From: Patescibacteria group bacterium UBA6263 | Lineage (GTDB): Bacteria > Patescibacteriota > Gracilibacteria > Absconditabacterales > Absconditicoccaceae | DNA: 16,968 nucleotides | Assembly (NCBI GenBank): GCA_002441085.1 | Contig: DJVF01000008.1 | Location: 1 to 16,968 of the forward strand | Direction: 5' to 3' | Part shown: positions 8,617 through 16,202 of the stretch, piece by piece | Numbering within the stretch: the first letter of the stretch is position 1 | How the letters are laid out: each line of letters begins with the position of its first letter | Program-made: the position numbers and the translations under genes | Notes under the pieces: model-generated | What the model saw: the letters and a program-made list of their open reading frames with translations, nothing else | Databases searched by the model: none | Told to the model about the DNA's origin: nothing

Positions 8617-8632
8617 ACTAGAAAAAATCAAA

Positions 8633-9991
8633 ATGTTAGATAAATTTGTAAAAAATGTTACCTCTGTATTGAAAAATAAGTATATTATGGACAAGATATA
8701 TTTTACTTTAATTATTTTGGCTATTTATAGATTGCTTGTGTTTTTGCCAGTGCCATTTGTAGATATATCTGCTTTGATGGAAAGAACTCTTGCTCCAGAT
8801 GCGTGATGATTGGGTTATTTTGTAATGCTTTTGTGATGAGCTTTGGATAGCTTTTCTATAATAGCTATTGGATTGGCGCCATATATCAATGCCTCTATTA
8901 TAATGCAACTTATGTGATCTGTAATACCAAAACTAGAAGAACTTACTGAACAAGGTGAGGCATGACAAGCAAAGATAGCTCAATATACTAGATATTTTAC
9001 AGTACCATTGGCTTTTTTGCAATGAATATGAATGGTATATTTTATAAATTATATTTTGTGAACTACTGTCATACAGCCTACTTTGCCAAATCTTTTATTG
9101 TCAGCTTTTGTAATGACTGTGGGGGCAATAGGATTGATGCGATTGGGTGAACTTATAACAGAAAAATGAATTTCAAACTGAATATCATTACTTATTTTTG
9201 CTTCTATAGTAGCATGAATAACACAACAAGTATATAGTGATGTGACTGGATCTACAAGCTTTTTGGGTGTGATTATATTTATGTTGGTGATAGTACTTGT
9301 GCTGATATTGTTATCTATATTTATACTCAAATCTATCAAAGAAATACCTGTAGTCTATGCTAGGAGGTGAAAAGTAGAACAGACATCTATGCTTCCTATA
9401 CCTATGAATCCTGTATGAATGATACCTATTATCTTCTCTATAGCGTTTGTATCATTTCCATATTTGCTTTCCAAAATGATTGTACAGTTTCAGCCTATGA
9501 ATCAAAAACTTATGGGTATGGCAAACTGGATTGAAATAAATCTCAATATATACTCTCAACAACCTGGAGTATGGGCGATTGTGTTTTATTTTATATTGAT
9601 AGTGGCGTTTACGTTTTTCTATACTATGATTACGTTTAGTCCTGATAAAATATCAGACAATATACAAAAAAGATGATGATTTGTACCAGGTATTAGACCA
9701 GGAAAAGAAACAGCTAAATATATAAATTGAATTTTGATGCATCTTTGTCTATGGGGAGGTATATGACTTGCTCTTATAGGTTCATATAGTTATTTGATAA
9801 ATTATTTCCCATTTATACAAGATATAGTACAAAGTATTGGTTCATTGCCTATGGTAGTGACATGATCGTGAGTAATTATCATCGTATGAGTAGTACAAGA
9901 AATTATGAACAAAGTACAGGCAGATTTGTTGATGCAAAGATATGAAAAATTTGATATGGATAAAGTATCTGATAATCTTCAAAAATTATAA
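8633..9991 (+). CDS. secY: Protein translocase subunit SecY
   Basis: A 452-residue integral membrane protein, near the usual 430-440, with about ten hydrophobic segments when TGA is glycine. Landmarks are GLAPYINASIIMQL (about residues 80-93), QYTRYFTVPLAF (117-128), the SecY signature GISNGISLLIFA (179-190), IPVVYARRGK, and near the C-terminus SGVIIIVGVVQEIMNKVQA. SecY forms the protein-conducting channel in the inner membrane with SecE and SecG, driven by SecA. The plug and lateral-gate regions cannot be judged without alignment. Its place after rplO is the classical spc order. A strong terminator follows, so adk, map and infA are not linked here. Confidence 0.97.
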
Positions 9992-10010
9992 AATATATGA
10001 TCTAATATAT

Positions 10011-10038
10011 AAAAGATGCTCACGAGAGTGTCTTTTTT
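10011..10038 (+). terminator. Intrinsic terminator after secY
   Basis: AAAAGATGCTC and GAGTGTCTTTT pair over 11 bp (two G-T wobbles) around the loop ACGA, and the descending arm runs into TTTTTT. It begins 19 nt after the secY stop and most likely ends the ribosomal protein operon. Confidence 0.8.
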
Positions 10039-10047
10039 GTTTATCAT

Positions 10048-10072
10048 ATAGGAATTTCAAAACAATTCCTAT
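10048..10072. repeat. 9-bp perfect inverted repeat upstream of the DUF4012 gene
   Basis: ATAGGAATT (10048-10056) and AATTCCTAT (10064-10072) are perfect inverted copies around the 7-nt spacer TCAAAAC. There is no T-tract on either side, so it is not an evident terminator. It could be an operator for the downstream gene or an RNA hairpin in its leader. No regulator is identifiable. Confidence 0.4.
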
Positions 10073-10091
10073 TATAAATAAATAATAACAC

Positions 10092-10119
10092 TTGAATCTA
10101 TGCTTTTAAATAATATATT
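10092..10119 (+). promoter_or_regulatory. Possible sigma70-type promoter for the DUF4012 gene
   Basis: TTGAAT (10092-10097) and TATATT (10114-10119) are 16 nt apart and lie 28 nt before ATG 10148. A new promoter is expected here because a terminator precedes it. In sequence this AT-rich, such matches occur easily by chance. Confidence 0.3.
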
Positions 10120-10147
10120 GGTGGTTGTTTAGGATCGAAAATATTAT

Positions 10148-11758
10148 ATGCTTCAATTTGGAATCAATAAAAGTGAGGATAACTCAAACTCTAATAAATT
10201 TAAATTTGTTAATTGGATTTATGTTGTTTTTTTGATATTGTGTTTTGCGGTATTTTCATTTTATTCCAATATAACTAAAATAGTTTTTTCCAAGGATAAA
10301 ATAGATGTTTTCAGAGAAGATCTAGATCAAATTGCATTTTATTTTTGGACTTTTGATAAAGACGTTTCTAATTTTATTTTGAAATTGGATGATTTGGTAC
10401 AAGACTATATATTATGAGAAAATATATTAAATACCAAACAAGAAGATATAGAGCAAATATGGCTGTATCTCAAAAAAAATAAGGACTATCTTGCGAAACT
10501 GTGATTCTCTAATTATGATTATTTGATGGATTTTGTGTCTAATGCATGGATATACAAAGATGAAATATTTACATTGATAGGTAAAGACAAGCCATTCAAT
10601 TACTTGGTACTTTTGCAAAATACAAATGAAAAAAGGCCAAATGGGTGATTTTTTGGATCTTTTGCATTTGTGAGAGTATATCAATGACGTATCCAGACTC
10701 TTGAAATAGTAGATTCTTATTATCCAGATTTTATAGCTTATCGTACTCGTTTGAAAGCTGCCCCTCGAGCTAGTCCATTTTTGTCTGATATGCAGATATG
10801 ATTTATATCGGCCAATAAATTTGGATTTAGTGATATGGACTGAAGGAATATTAAGATATTGTATGAAAAAATGTTTAATGAAGAATATGATATGTGAAAA
10901 GTACAACAGACTATGTCTCCAGACTTGTATGATAAACTTTTGCATAAGTATATAAAATGAGTGATTTTTGTGAGGTCTGATCTGATAGAAAAATTAAATC
11001 CTGCCATCAAGGAAAAACTATGGGAGCGACAATTCCTCAATGCTTGAGTCGACCTTATAAGGAAAGAAGTCCGTGGTAACAAGAAGGAAATTTATATCAA
11101 GGAAGTAAAAGATTTTTTTAATCAGAATAAAGAAAGTTTAGCCAAAAATTTTGTAAATCATTTCCAAGATATTTTGGATCAAAATATGTTTAGTATCTAT
11201 CTATCTAATGTCTCTACGGGATTACAATCTTTTGTCAAAGATTATAATCTGCAGACGGTTTTTGCTACGTGAAAAATCTATGCTCGAGATACCAATAATT
11301 CATTCAACAAGGTAGATGGATTTGTCCACAAAAGAATACAAATCAAAAATGATATATGAGATGTATTATTACAAAAAGATAATGATGTGATAGATATCAG
11401 TAATTTGCCTGTAGGTGTTTATAATATGGAAATACATTACACATTAGATATACCACAGGAATATTTTGATTTTATCCAATGATTGGAAAAAAAATACGAA
11501 ATTATTTTAACTGATAGAGAGAGATCTATATTGGCTTTGCAACCGGCTCGTTATGAGCCTGAATTTGTAGAGAAATGGCGAGAAAGCAAGGCGACAGTTT
11601 ATTTTCCATTGAATATAGATATATTGGATGTACAATGAGAAATTTTTAATCAAAAATATTTCGTTGCACCATTTGCGAATGGTTTGTTTTATCAGATGAG
11701 GATCAACGAGAACTGAAAAAGCAAATCATTGACTGTCAAGTTTCAACTTAGAAAATAA
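10148..11758 (+). CDS. Membrane-anchored DUF4012-family protein
   Basis: A 536-residue protein with one N-terminal membrane segment at about residues 23-41 (WIYVVFLILCFAVFSFYS) and a large, presumably extracytoplasmic domain. The motif YLVLLQNTNEKRPNGGFFG (about 152-170) matches the core of DUF4012 ('YLvLfQNnaElRPtGGFiGs'). It is followed, as in that family, by a strand ending in DSYYPDF and later a GVIFVRSDLIEKL segment ('GViavDpdlL'). The usual 'W.R.DaN..pDfP' block is weak or replaced. DUF4012 proteins are frequent in CPR bacteria and of unknown function. The reading frame needs TGA as glycine about 14 times. The gene appears monocistronic between the secY terminator and a repeat-rich region. 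Confidence 0.8.
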
Positions 11759-11802
11759 AATATATTGAAAATAATTATTTAAACTTTATTTATGGGGCTT
11801 TT

Positions 11803-11848
11803 CCTGCCCTGTCTGCCCTGACTGCCGTCAGGCAGGCGTCAGGCAGGC
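11803..11848. repeat. GC-rich block of tandem and inverted CTGCC repeats
   Basis: The left half has CTGCCCTGT and CTGCCCTGA in tandem. The right half has GTCAGGCAGGC twice in perfect tandem (11827-11837 and 11838-11848). The halves are imperfect inverted copies, with CCTGAC-TGCC-GTCAGG at the centre. Its base composition contrasts sharply with the AT-rich surroundings, suggesting an inserted or dispersed repeat. Confidence 0.75.
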
Positions 11849-11853
11849 CCAGA

Positions 11854-11880
11854 TTTATCCCGATCTATCGGGGCGATAAA
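11854..11880. repeat. Inverted repeat CCCGA/TCGGG with TTTAT/ATAAA flanks
   Basis: CCCGA (11859-11863) and TCGGG (11868-11872) enclose TCTA. Outside them TTTAT pairs with ATAAA across a GCG bulge. No T-tract follows, so a terminator role is uncertain. A comparable TTTGGG/CCCAAA hairpin with TCTAT in its loop precedes element copy B at 13557-13580, so this may be a third hairpin of the same element. Confidence 0.45.
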
Positions 11881-11904
11881 ATATATTCTTAAATAAAAAC
11901 GCTT

Positions 11905-12035
11905 CGCTTGGACCTACTTTTGACTTGACTCAAAAGTAGGCAAAAACTCAAGTTGCGCAAATTCACGAGTTGCGCAACCTGGCTTGCTTAGTCAATTAAT
12001 CTTTGCAGTGATGAAATCTTAAGCGTTGCTATGAG
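11905..12035 (+). repeat. Two-hairpin structured element, copy A
   Basis: Hairpin 1 is CCTACTTTTGA (11913-11923) / TCAAAAGTAGG (11930-11940), 11 bp perfect with a 6-nt loop. Hairpin 2 is GTTGCGCAA (11952-11960) / TTGCGCAAC (11970-11978), 9 bp perfect with a 9-nt loop. The 3' part holds TGGCTTGCTTAG, TAATCTTTGCAG, AAATCTTA and TTGCTATGAG in order. Copy B (13582-13717) has the same layout with different stem sequences but nearly the same 3' part. The direction is taken as + by convention; which strand is functional is unknown. Confidence 0.7.
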
Positions 12036-12126
12036 TATAATTTAGTTTGCTATAACCCATTTCTATTTTATAGAGAGGAGTAAAAAAATTTCTTGATAAA
12101 AGATAATTTATAGATACAAGTATTTT

Positions 12127-12801
12127 ATGATAAGCAAAAAAATAAAAGACAATATCCAGCTTCTTCAATGATTTTATAGATTTTTGTATTTGTGAAAGTT
12201 TTTGGAGAATGTAATCAAATACAATGATATGTCCAAATATGCGTTAGATTTTGCTATACCAACTAGTGATAAAAAAAATTTTCTACTTAAATGACTAGTT
12301 ATCAAAAAATTACTATCTGGCATATACTCCAATCCTGACAAGAAAAATATATTTGGCTACATGGTAGAGATCAATTCCTTTAGAGGAATATTTTCTGTGA
12401 CTAGAGAAATGATAGAAACTCAAAAATCTTTTGAGATCTTTCTCAAGAGCAAACTAAAAGACAAATATTTTGCATTTGAACAAGTAATTAGATTTATGAG
12501 GAATGTCTTGAACCATATCGAAACTGCCGATATCAATCTAAAAGTAGATGATTTTGTCAAACAAAAAGATTATATCCTCAAGTGAAAAAAGATTTCCAAG
12601 ATCCAATTTGATCTCAAGTATTCTGATTATTTTGTAGAATGGAAATGAGGCAAAGACTATGGTCTAAATATAGAAATTGATTTTGGAAAATTGAAAGAAG
12701 GTCAAAAAATATTTGATATAGTGAGTCTGCATCAGATGTATCTGTTGGCAGAATTTTGTTTCAATATTTCGGAGGTGTTTAGAGGTGGGATGAAGAAGTA
12801 G
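12127..12801 (+). CDS. Unrecognised protein with a HEPN-like R-x4-H motif
   Basis: The 224-residue product has no signal peptide or membrane segment and is predicted to be largely helical in its first two thirds. The motif RNVLNH at about residues 125-130 fits the Rx4-6H signature of HEPN ribonucleases, in which the arginine and histidine are catalytic; the preceding helix EQVIRFM also fits. The last third looks strand-rich (KISKIQFDLKYSDYFVEW) and ends in a helix. HEPN domains often act in toxin-antitoxin and phage defence systems, but the assignment here rests on one short motif. An in-frame TAA at 12097 and no other ATG fix the start. The gene lies 24 nt before a methyltransferase gene; both sit between copies A and B of the repeat. 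Confidence 0.55.
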
Positions 12802-12825
12802 GTTTTACTTTTTAAGTATTAGTCT

Positions 12826-13545
12826 ATGAAAGAAGCTATTTATCGTGATTTAGCTAAGTATTATGATTTGATATATCATTGGAAGGATTATCCCAAAGAA
12901 GCTAATAAAATAAAAAATATTATAGATAAATATAAAAAATCTGATTGAAATCTTTTATTAGAAATTGCTTGTGGGACTTGAGAGCATTTGAAATATTTTC
13001 AGAATGATTTTGTTTGTATGTGAACAGATATCAATCAATGAATTTTGGATGTAGCTAAATCTAAACTTAAAAAGATTGATTTTAAAAAAGTAGATATGGT
13101 CAATTTTGATCTGAAAAAAAAGTTTGATGTAATTTTATGTTTGTTTAGCTCTATTGGATATATCAAAACTTATAAAAATTTGGAAAAAACATTGAAGAAT
13201 TTTGCTATGCATATAAAAAATGGTGGAGTGGTGATTATTGAGCCTTGGTTTACAAAAGATTCTTATAAACCAGGCAAACCACATATGAAAGTTTATGATG
13301 GTGATGATTTAAAAATTTCTAGACTAACGGTTTCGCAACAAAAAGATAATTTATCTATAATGGATATGCATTATTTGATTGCCGAAAAAAATAAAAAGGT
13401 AAAACATTTTGTAGATAGACATGAAATGGGTTTGTTTGATGTTGATCAGACCTTGGAATTTATGAAAAAATATTGATTCAAAGCGAAATTTTTGAAAAAT
13501 GGTTTAATGAAAAGTAGGTGATTGTTTGTTTGAGTCAAGAAGTAA
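12826..13545 (+). CDS. Class I SAM-dependent methyltransferase, sugar N-methyltransferase-like
   Basis: A 239-residue soluble protein. The N-terminal YYDLIYHWKDYPKEA and motif I LLLEIACGTGEH (about residues 43-54) bind S-adenosylmethionine, MGTDINQGIL carries the acidic residue of motif II, and FDVILCLFSSIGYIKT with GGVVIIEPW forms the later strands. This set resembles the TylM1/DesVI group that methylates the amine of dTDP-amino sugars, where CxFSSIGY and (I/V)EPW are typical. The substrate here is unknown, and no sugar-nucleotide genes lie nearby. It is likely co-transcribed with the preceding gene. Gly codons of motif I are mixed GGG and TGA. Element copy B follows the stop. Confidence 0.85.
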
Positions 13546-13771
13546 TTATATTTTTTATTTGGGTCTATTCTTTCCCCAAACCCCTTGAAATACTTTTTGG
13601 CATTGCTCCAAAAAGTATCCAAAAAAATCTAGTCAAAACCATCCGCCATTTGGTTTTGACATGGTTTGCTAGGTATATAATTTTTCCAGCTACTTAAATC
13701 TTATGTATTGCTATGAGCACTAAAGATGTAACATAATTTGATTGATTATATCTGGTAATGGCATTTAAAAA
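13546..13771. other. Convergent intergenic region containing element copy B
   Basis: This 226-nt gap separates the + strand methyltransferase from the - strand metallopeptidase. It holds a TTTGGG/CCCAAA inverted repeat near 13557-13580, element copy B, and an AT-rich remainder. I see no canonical terminator with a T-tract for either gene, so the hairpins of the element may serve that purpose. Confidence 0.6.
13582..13717 (+). repeat. Two-hairpin structured element, copy B
   Basis: Hairpin 1 is ATACTTTTTGG (13590-13600) / CCAAAAAGTAT (13608-13618), 11 bp perfect with a 7-nt loop. Hairpin 2 is GTCAAAACCA (13632-13641) / TGGTTTTGAC (13651-13660), 10 bp perfect with a 9-nt loop. The 3' part holds TGGTTTGCTAG, TAATTTTTCCAG, AAATCTTA and TTGCTATGAG, matching copy A in order and spacing. 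Over the final 22-nt block, 19 positions agree with copy A. Stem 2 shares almost no sequence with that of copy A but keeps length, position and loop size. Confidence 0.7.
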
Positions 13772-14410
13772 TTAGTTTATAAAAGTATTTATATTTTCAT
13801 ATGTTAATTCGAATCAATAAATATCTTTAAATTTCCCAAAAAATTCTTCTTTGGATTTTATTTTTCAAAGAGATTTTATTAGTTCAAGTATTTTTTCTTT
13901 ACCATAATTATTTATTAAAAATTCTATTATAAATCAGGATTCTATATATACTTGTTCTCATTCATTATCTCGAAAATCTAAGAAATTTTTAAATTTTACG
14001 GGTTTATTTTTTCTTTTTATTTGTCATGATAGATATATAGCCATACCTTCGTTTAATCGATTAGCGCGGAAATAATTTCAATTTAAATATAACCAATAAA
14101 ATGAATGGGCTATTTCATGTCTTATTGTTTCATTATATTTAGATATATTTTTTTTGTGGTATCATTTGCTTATTTCTTCTATTTTATCTAGGTCGTATAG
14201 ATAGATATGAGTTCATTTTGTATTTGCTATCATTCGATTTTCTGTTTTTCTTCATTTTATTTTATCTAGAGTTTGTCTGTCTTTGAAAATATAAATTTTA
14301 ATTATGGATTTGTCTATATTCATATTATAAAAATTATTGTATTCTTCGATTGTCGCTTCTTTTATTTTATCTAGTGTTTTATCCAGACGATATTGTAGAT
14401 CAAAGACCAT
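13772..14410 (-). CDS. Predicted zinc metallopeptidase (HEXXH, gluzincin-like)
   Basis: The 212-residue product carries HEIAH at about residues 98-102 and a glutamate in LNEGMAIYLSG (E121). The arrangement of two zinc-binding histidines, a catalytic glutamate and a third ligand about 19 residues later fits gluzincins of the peptidase MA-like type ('HElaH...NEGlAxY'). No signal peptide or membrane segment is seen, so it is probably cytoplasmic unless exported otherwise. It is the last gene of the minus-strand run, 20 nt after the DUF4395 gene, which suggests co-transcription. ATG 14410 gives MVFDLQYRLDKTL. The substrate is unknown. Ten or so TGA codons encode glycine. Confidence 0.75.
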
Positions 14411-14430
14411 AATTTTTTATAGTGATAAAA

Positions 14431-15111
14431 TTACTTACCAAATATACAAGTACTTGTACATCATCAAGATGATTGACCGTTTGGGGTCATTGTATTTTGT
14501 TTTGTCTGGATTAGACCAGTAGCTGATACTGCAAATAGCAATCATATAGCCAAAATCAGAATCAGAATTTGGATTCGGTTGGTTTTTTGTATAGCTTCTT
14601 TTTTGACTATTTCACAGACTCATCATGGACAAAGCTGAGCTTTTTCTTGGTTGAATAGATTGTAGATCTTGCATCATACACAGATACCAAAAGCTGATTC
14701 GAAGAATAAGAATATCAAGCATATTAAGCAAATTATTGCATTGATTGTTCATATAGTTCATTGGATGACTACTCATACAAACATTATAATTGCTAGTACC
14801 AATCATATTGCTCGAGCAAATCTTTTTTGAGGAGCTCAGACGTATTCTGGGTTTTGGTTGGATACGAATAATCTTCATAGAGTGAGACTTGGAGAATATT
14901 TGGGATTGATGAGTACTCTGATGATAAAATCTAGCAGAAATGCTACTATAAAGAGTTTGATAGGATAGAAATTGCCTATCAAAAATGCATTTAGAAATGC
15001 TATCATAGCAAAGAAAAATAATATACCAGCTCAAGCTCTAGCTTCTCTTTCGTTGAGTACTCTGACGCTGTATTCTTTGATTTTTTCTCAAAAATAGAAA
15101 TGATTTTTCAT
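14431..15111 (-). CDS. DUF4395-family membrane protein with extra cysteine pairs
   Basis: A 226-residue protein with about four hydrophobic segments within residues 27-142 and a fifth at 180-200. The blocks VRVLNEREARAGAG, LLDFIIRVLINPKYSP, PQKRFARAIGLV and the terminal SAFGICVGCKIY (C144, C147) are typical of DUF4395, whose CxxC-containing end may be redox active. Beyond the usual family end there is an extension with CPGGVC (C161, C166), another membrane segment and a tail with C218 and C222. DUF4395 proteins are sometimes encoded next to thioredoxin-like or sulfur-transfer proteins; none is seen here. The start at 15111 follows a 175-nt gap, so it may have its own promoter. Confidence 0.8.
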
Positions 15112-15286
15112 TTGTGTAGGTTGGTAAGATTTAAATGGGGTATTTGGGAATTTTAGTTTCGTGTGAGTGATAATTTAGTATTTAGAAAATGATTTTCAAA
15201 TGAAAATTCAAATATCCGAATATATTTATTATTTCTTTGTTTTGGCTCATTTATTGTTCATTTTTAGCTCAATAATTTTATATGAT
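15112..15286. other. Intergenic gap in the minus-strand cluster
   Basis: These 175 nt have no gene. They contain a weak AT-rich hairpin, ATTTTC-AAAT-GAAAAT (15192-15207), that could be part of a terminator for the upstream minus-strand gene. The rest is AT-rich, and a promoter for the DUF4395 gene is likely, but I could not pick a convincing one. Confidence 0.35.
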
Positions 15287-16174
15287 TTATAACTTTCAAT
15301 TACTCAATATTTTCTTTATCCATTCTATTAATCTATCCCATAATCAGATTTTTTCTACTTTTTGTTCTTCTAAAGTCCCTTGGACCATATTATCTCAGTC
15401 CATTTGTGGCTGGATATATAATCATCATGTAGTCGGCTTCAATTCTCGATTGGGTACATAATTGTATGTATCTAATATTTGGCTATTTTGAGCCAAGAAA
15501 TAATTATCCTCTGGAGTGATTCAGTTGATGATATGTACTTCTTCTCCCAGGTATCATCATTCTCGACAATTGCTTTTGGCTGATGATGCGATGATGAGAA
15601 TAGTATTTAGATTGCTTAGTCAGAATCATCTAAAATTGATTGGATCCAAGCGACATGTAGATATCGGTACTTGGGAGAGGACTTGATCGTCTATATGTAT
15701 TGTGTTGATTCGTCCATAGCTACTTACATATCATGACATCATATAATTGTCTGGATTCTCTGTGTAATCGTATGGAGCTACTTTGACTCGTTCCAAAAGT
15801 TCTTCACCTTGTATTTGATTGAAGTGATCGAGTGTAAGCGATATCTGGATTGGTAATTTGTCTAATTGAAATTCTTTCAAAGCTACATATCATTGACTAT
15901 CAAAATATTTTTTAAACTGATCCAAATCTGACATTAGTCTGTTTTCTTGAAATTCTAAGTCTGATAATTTGGTGATTTGTTGGATTTGTTTTGTGGGGAT
16001 ATTATATTGATAGACTTGGCTTCATCATAAGCCATCATAGAAAGTTTGAGAATATCGGATAGAACTGCTGTCTTGGTCATAGTAGATATTGTCGATGATT
16101 GTAGGTCATCATACAGTAGCTAGACTAATTCATAAGCAGGATAGAATAAATGTAATCAGAATAATTTTTTTCAT
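15287..16174 (-). CDS. Secreted protein of unknown function
   Basis: The 295-residue product begins MKKIILITFILSCLGISLAT, a signal-peptide-like segment with two lysines and a hydrophobic core. Cys13 after ILS could be a poor lipobox, or cleavage could occur later near ATVGG. The mature part is polar, tyrosine- and glutamine-rich (RYSQTFYDGLGGSQVYQY) with only two other cysteines (in TCRLDP and NCREGG) that could form a disulfide. The C-terminus GLWDRLIEWIKKIL looks like an amphipathic helix. I recognise no family. It lies 28 nt downstream of the DedA-like gene in the same direction, suggesting an envelope role in the same transcript. Confidence 0.7.
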
Positions 16175-16202
16175 TTTAAAATAATTAATGTATAAAATAT
16201 GA

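Larger units (their letters stand above)
11759..12126. other. Gene-free, hairpin-rich intergenic region
   Basis: This 368-nt stretch holds no credible gene. From left to right it carries a GC-rich block of tandem and inverted CTGCC repeats, a CCCGA/TCGGG hairpin, the two-hairpin element copy A, and an AT-rich tail before the next gene. A GAGAGGAG purine run at 12073-12080 looks like a Shine-Dalgarno sequence but no suitable start follows at the right distance. Confidence 0.7.

Noticed and set aside
10427..11082. Minus-strand open frames opposite the DUF4012 gene
   Set aside because: The plus-strand frame is continuous over 536 codons with a DUF4012 motif, so the opposite frames are by-products of base composition.
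11905..12035. Ordinary intrinsic terminators for the hairpins of element copies A and B
   Set aside because: Neither hairpin is followed by a T-tract on either strand, and the conserved 3' block would be unexplained. A role in 3'-end formation is still possible.
12073..12095. GAGAGGAG as a ribosome binding site for an unlisted small gene
   Set aside because: No ATG or GTG follows at a suitable distance; the nearby TTG frame stops after six codons.
11905..13717. Integron-like attC sites or a CRISPR array
   Set aside because: The GTTRRRY core of attC is not found in matching places, no integrase is present, and there are only two non-identical copies about 1.7 kb apart with no spacers.
14337..14522. 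Short plus-strand open frame across the metallopeptidase/DUF4395 junction
   Set aside because: It overlaps two convincing minus-strand genes and has no recognisable features.
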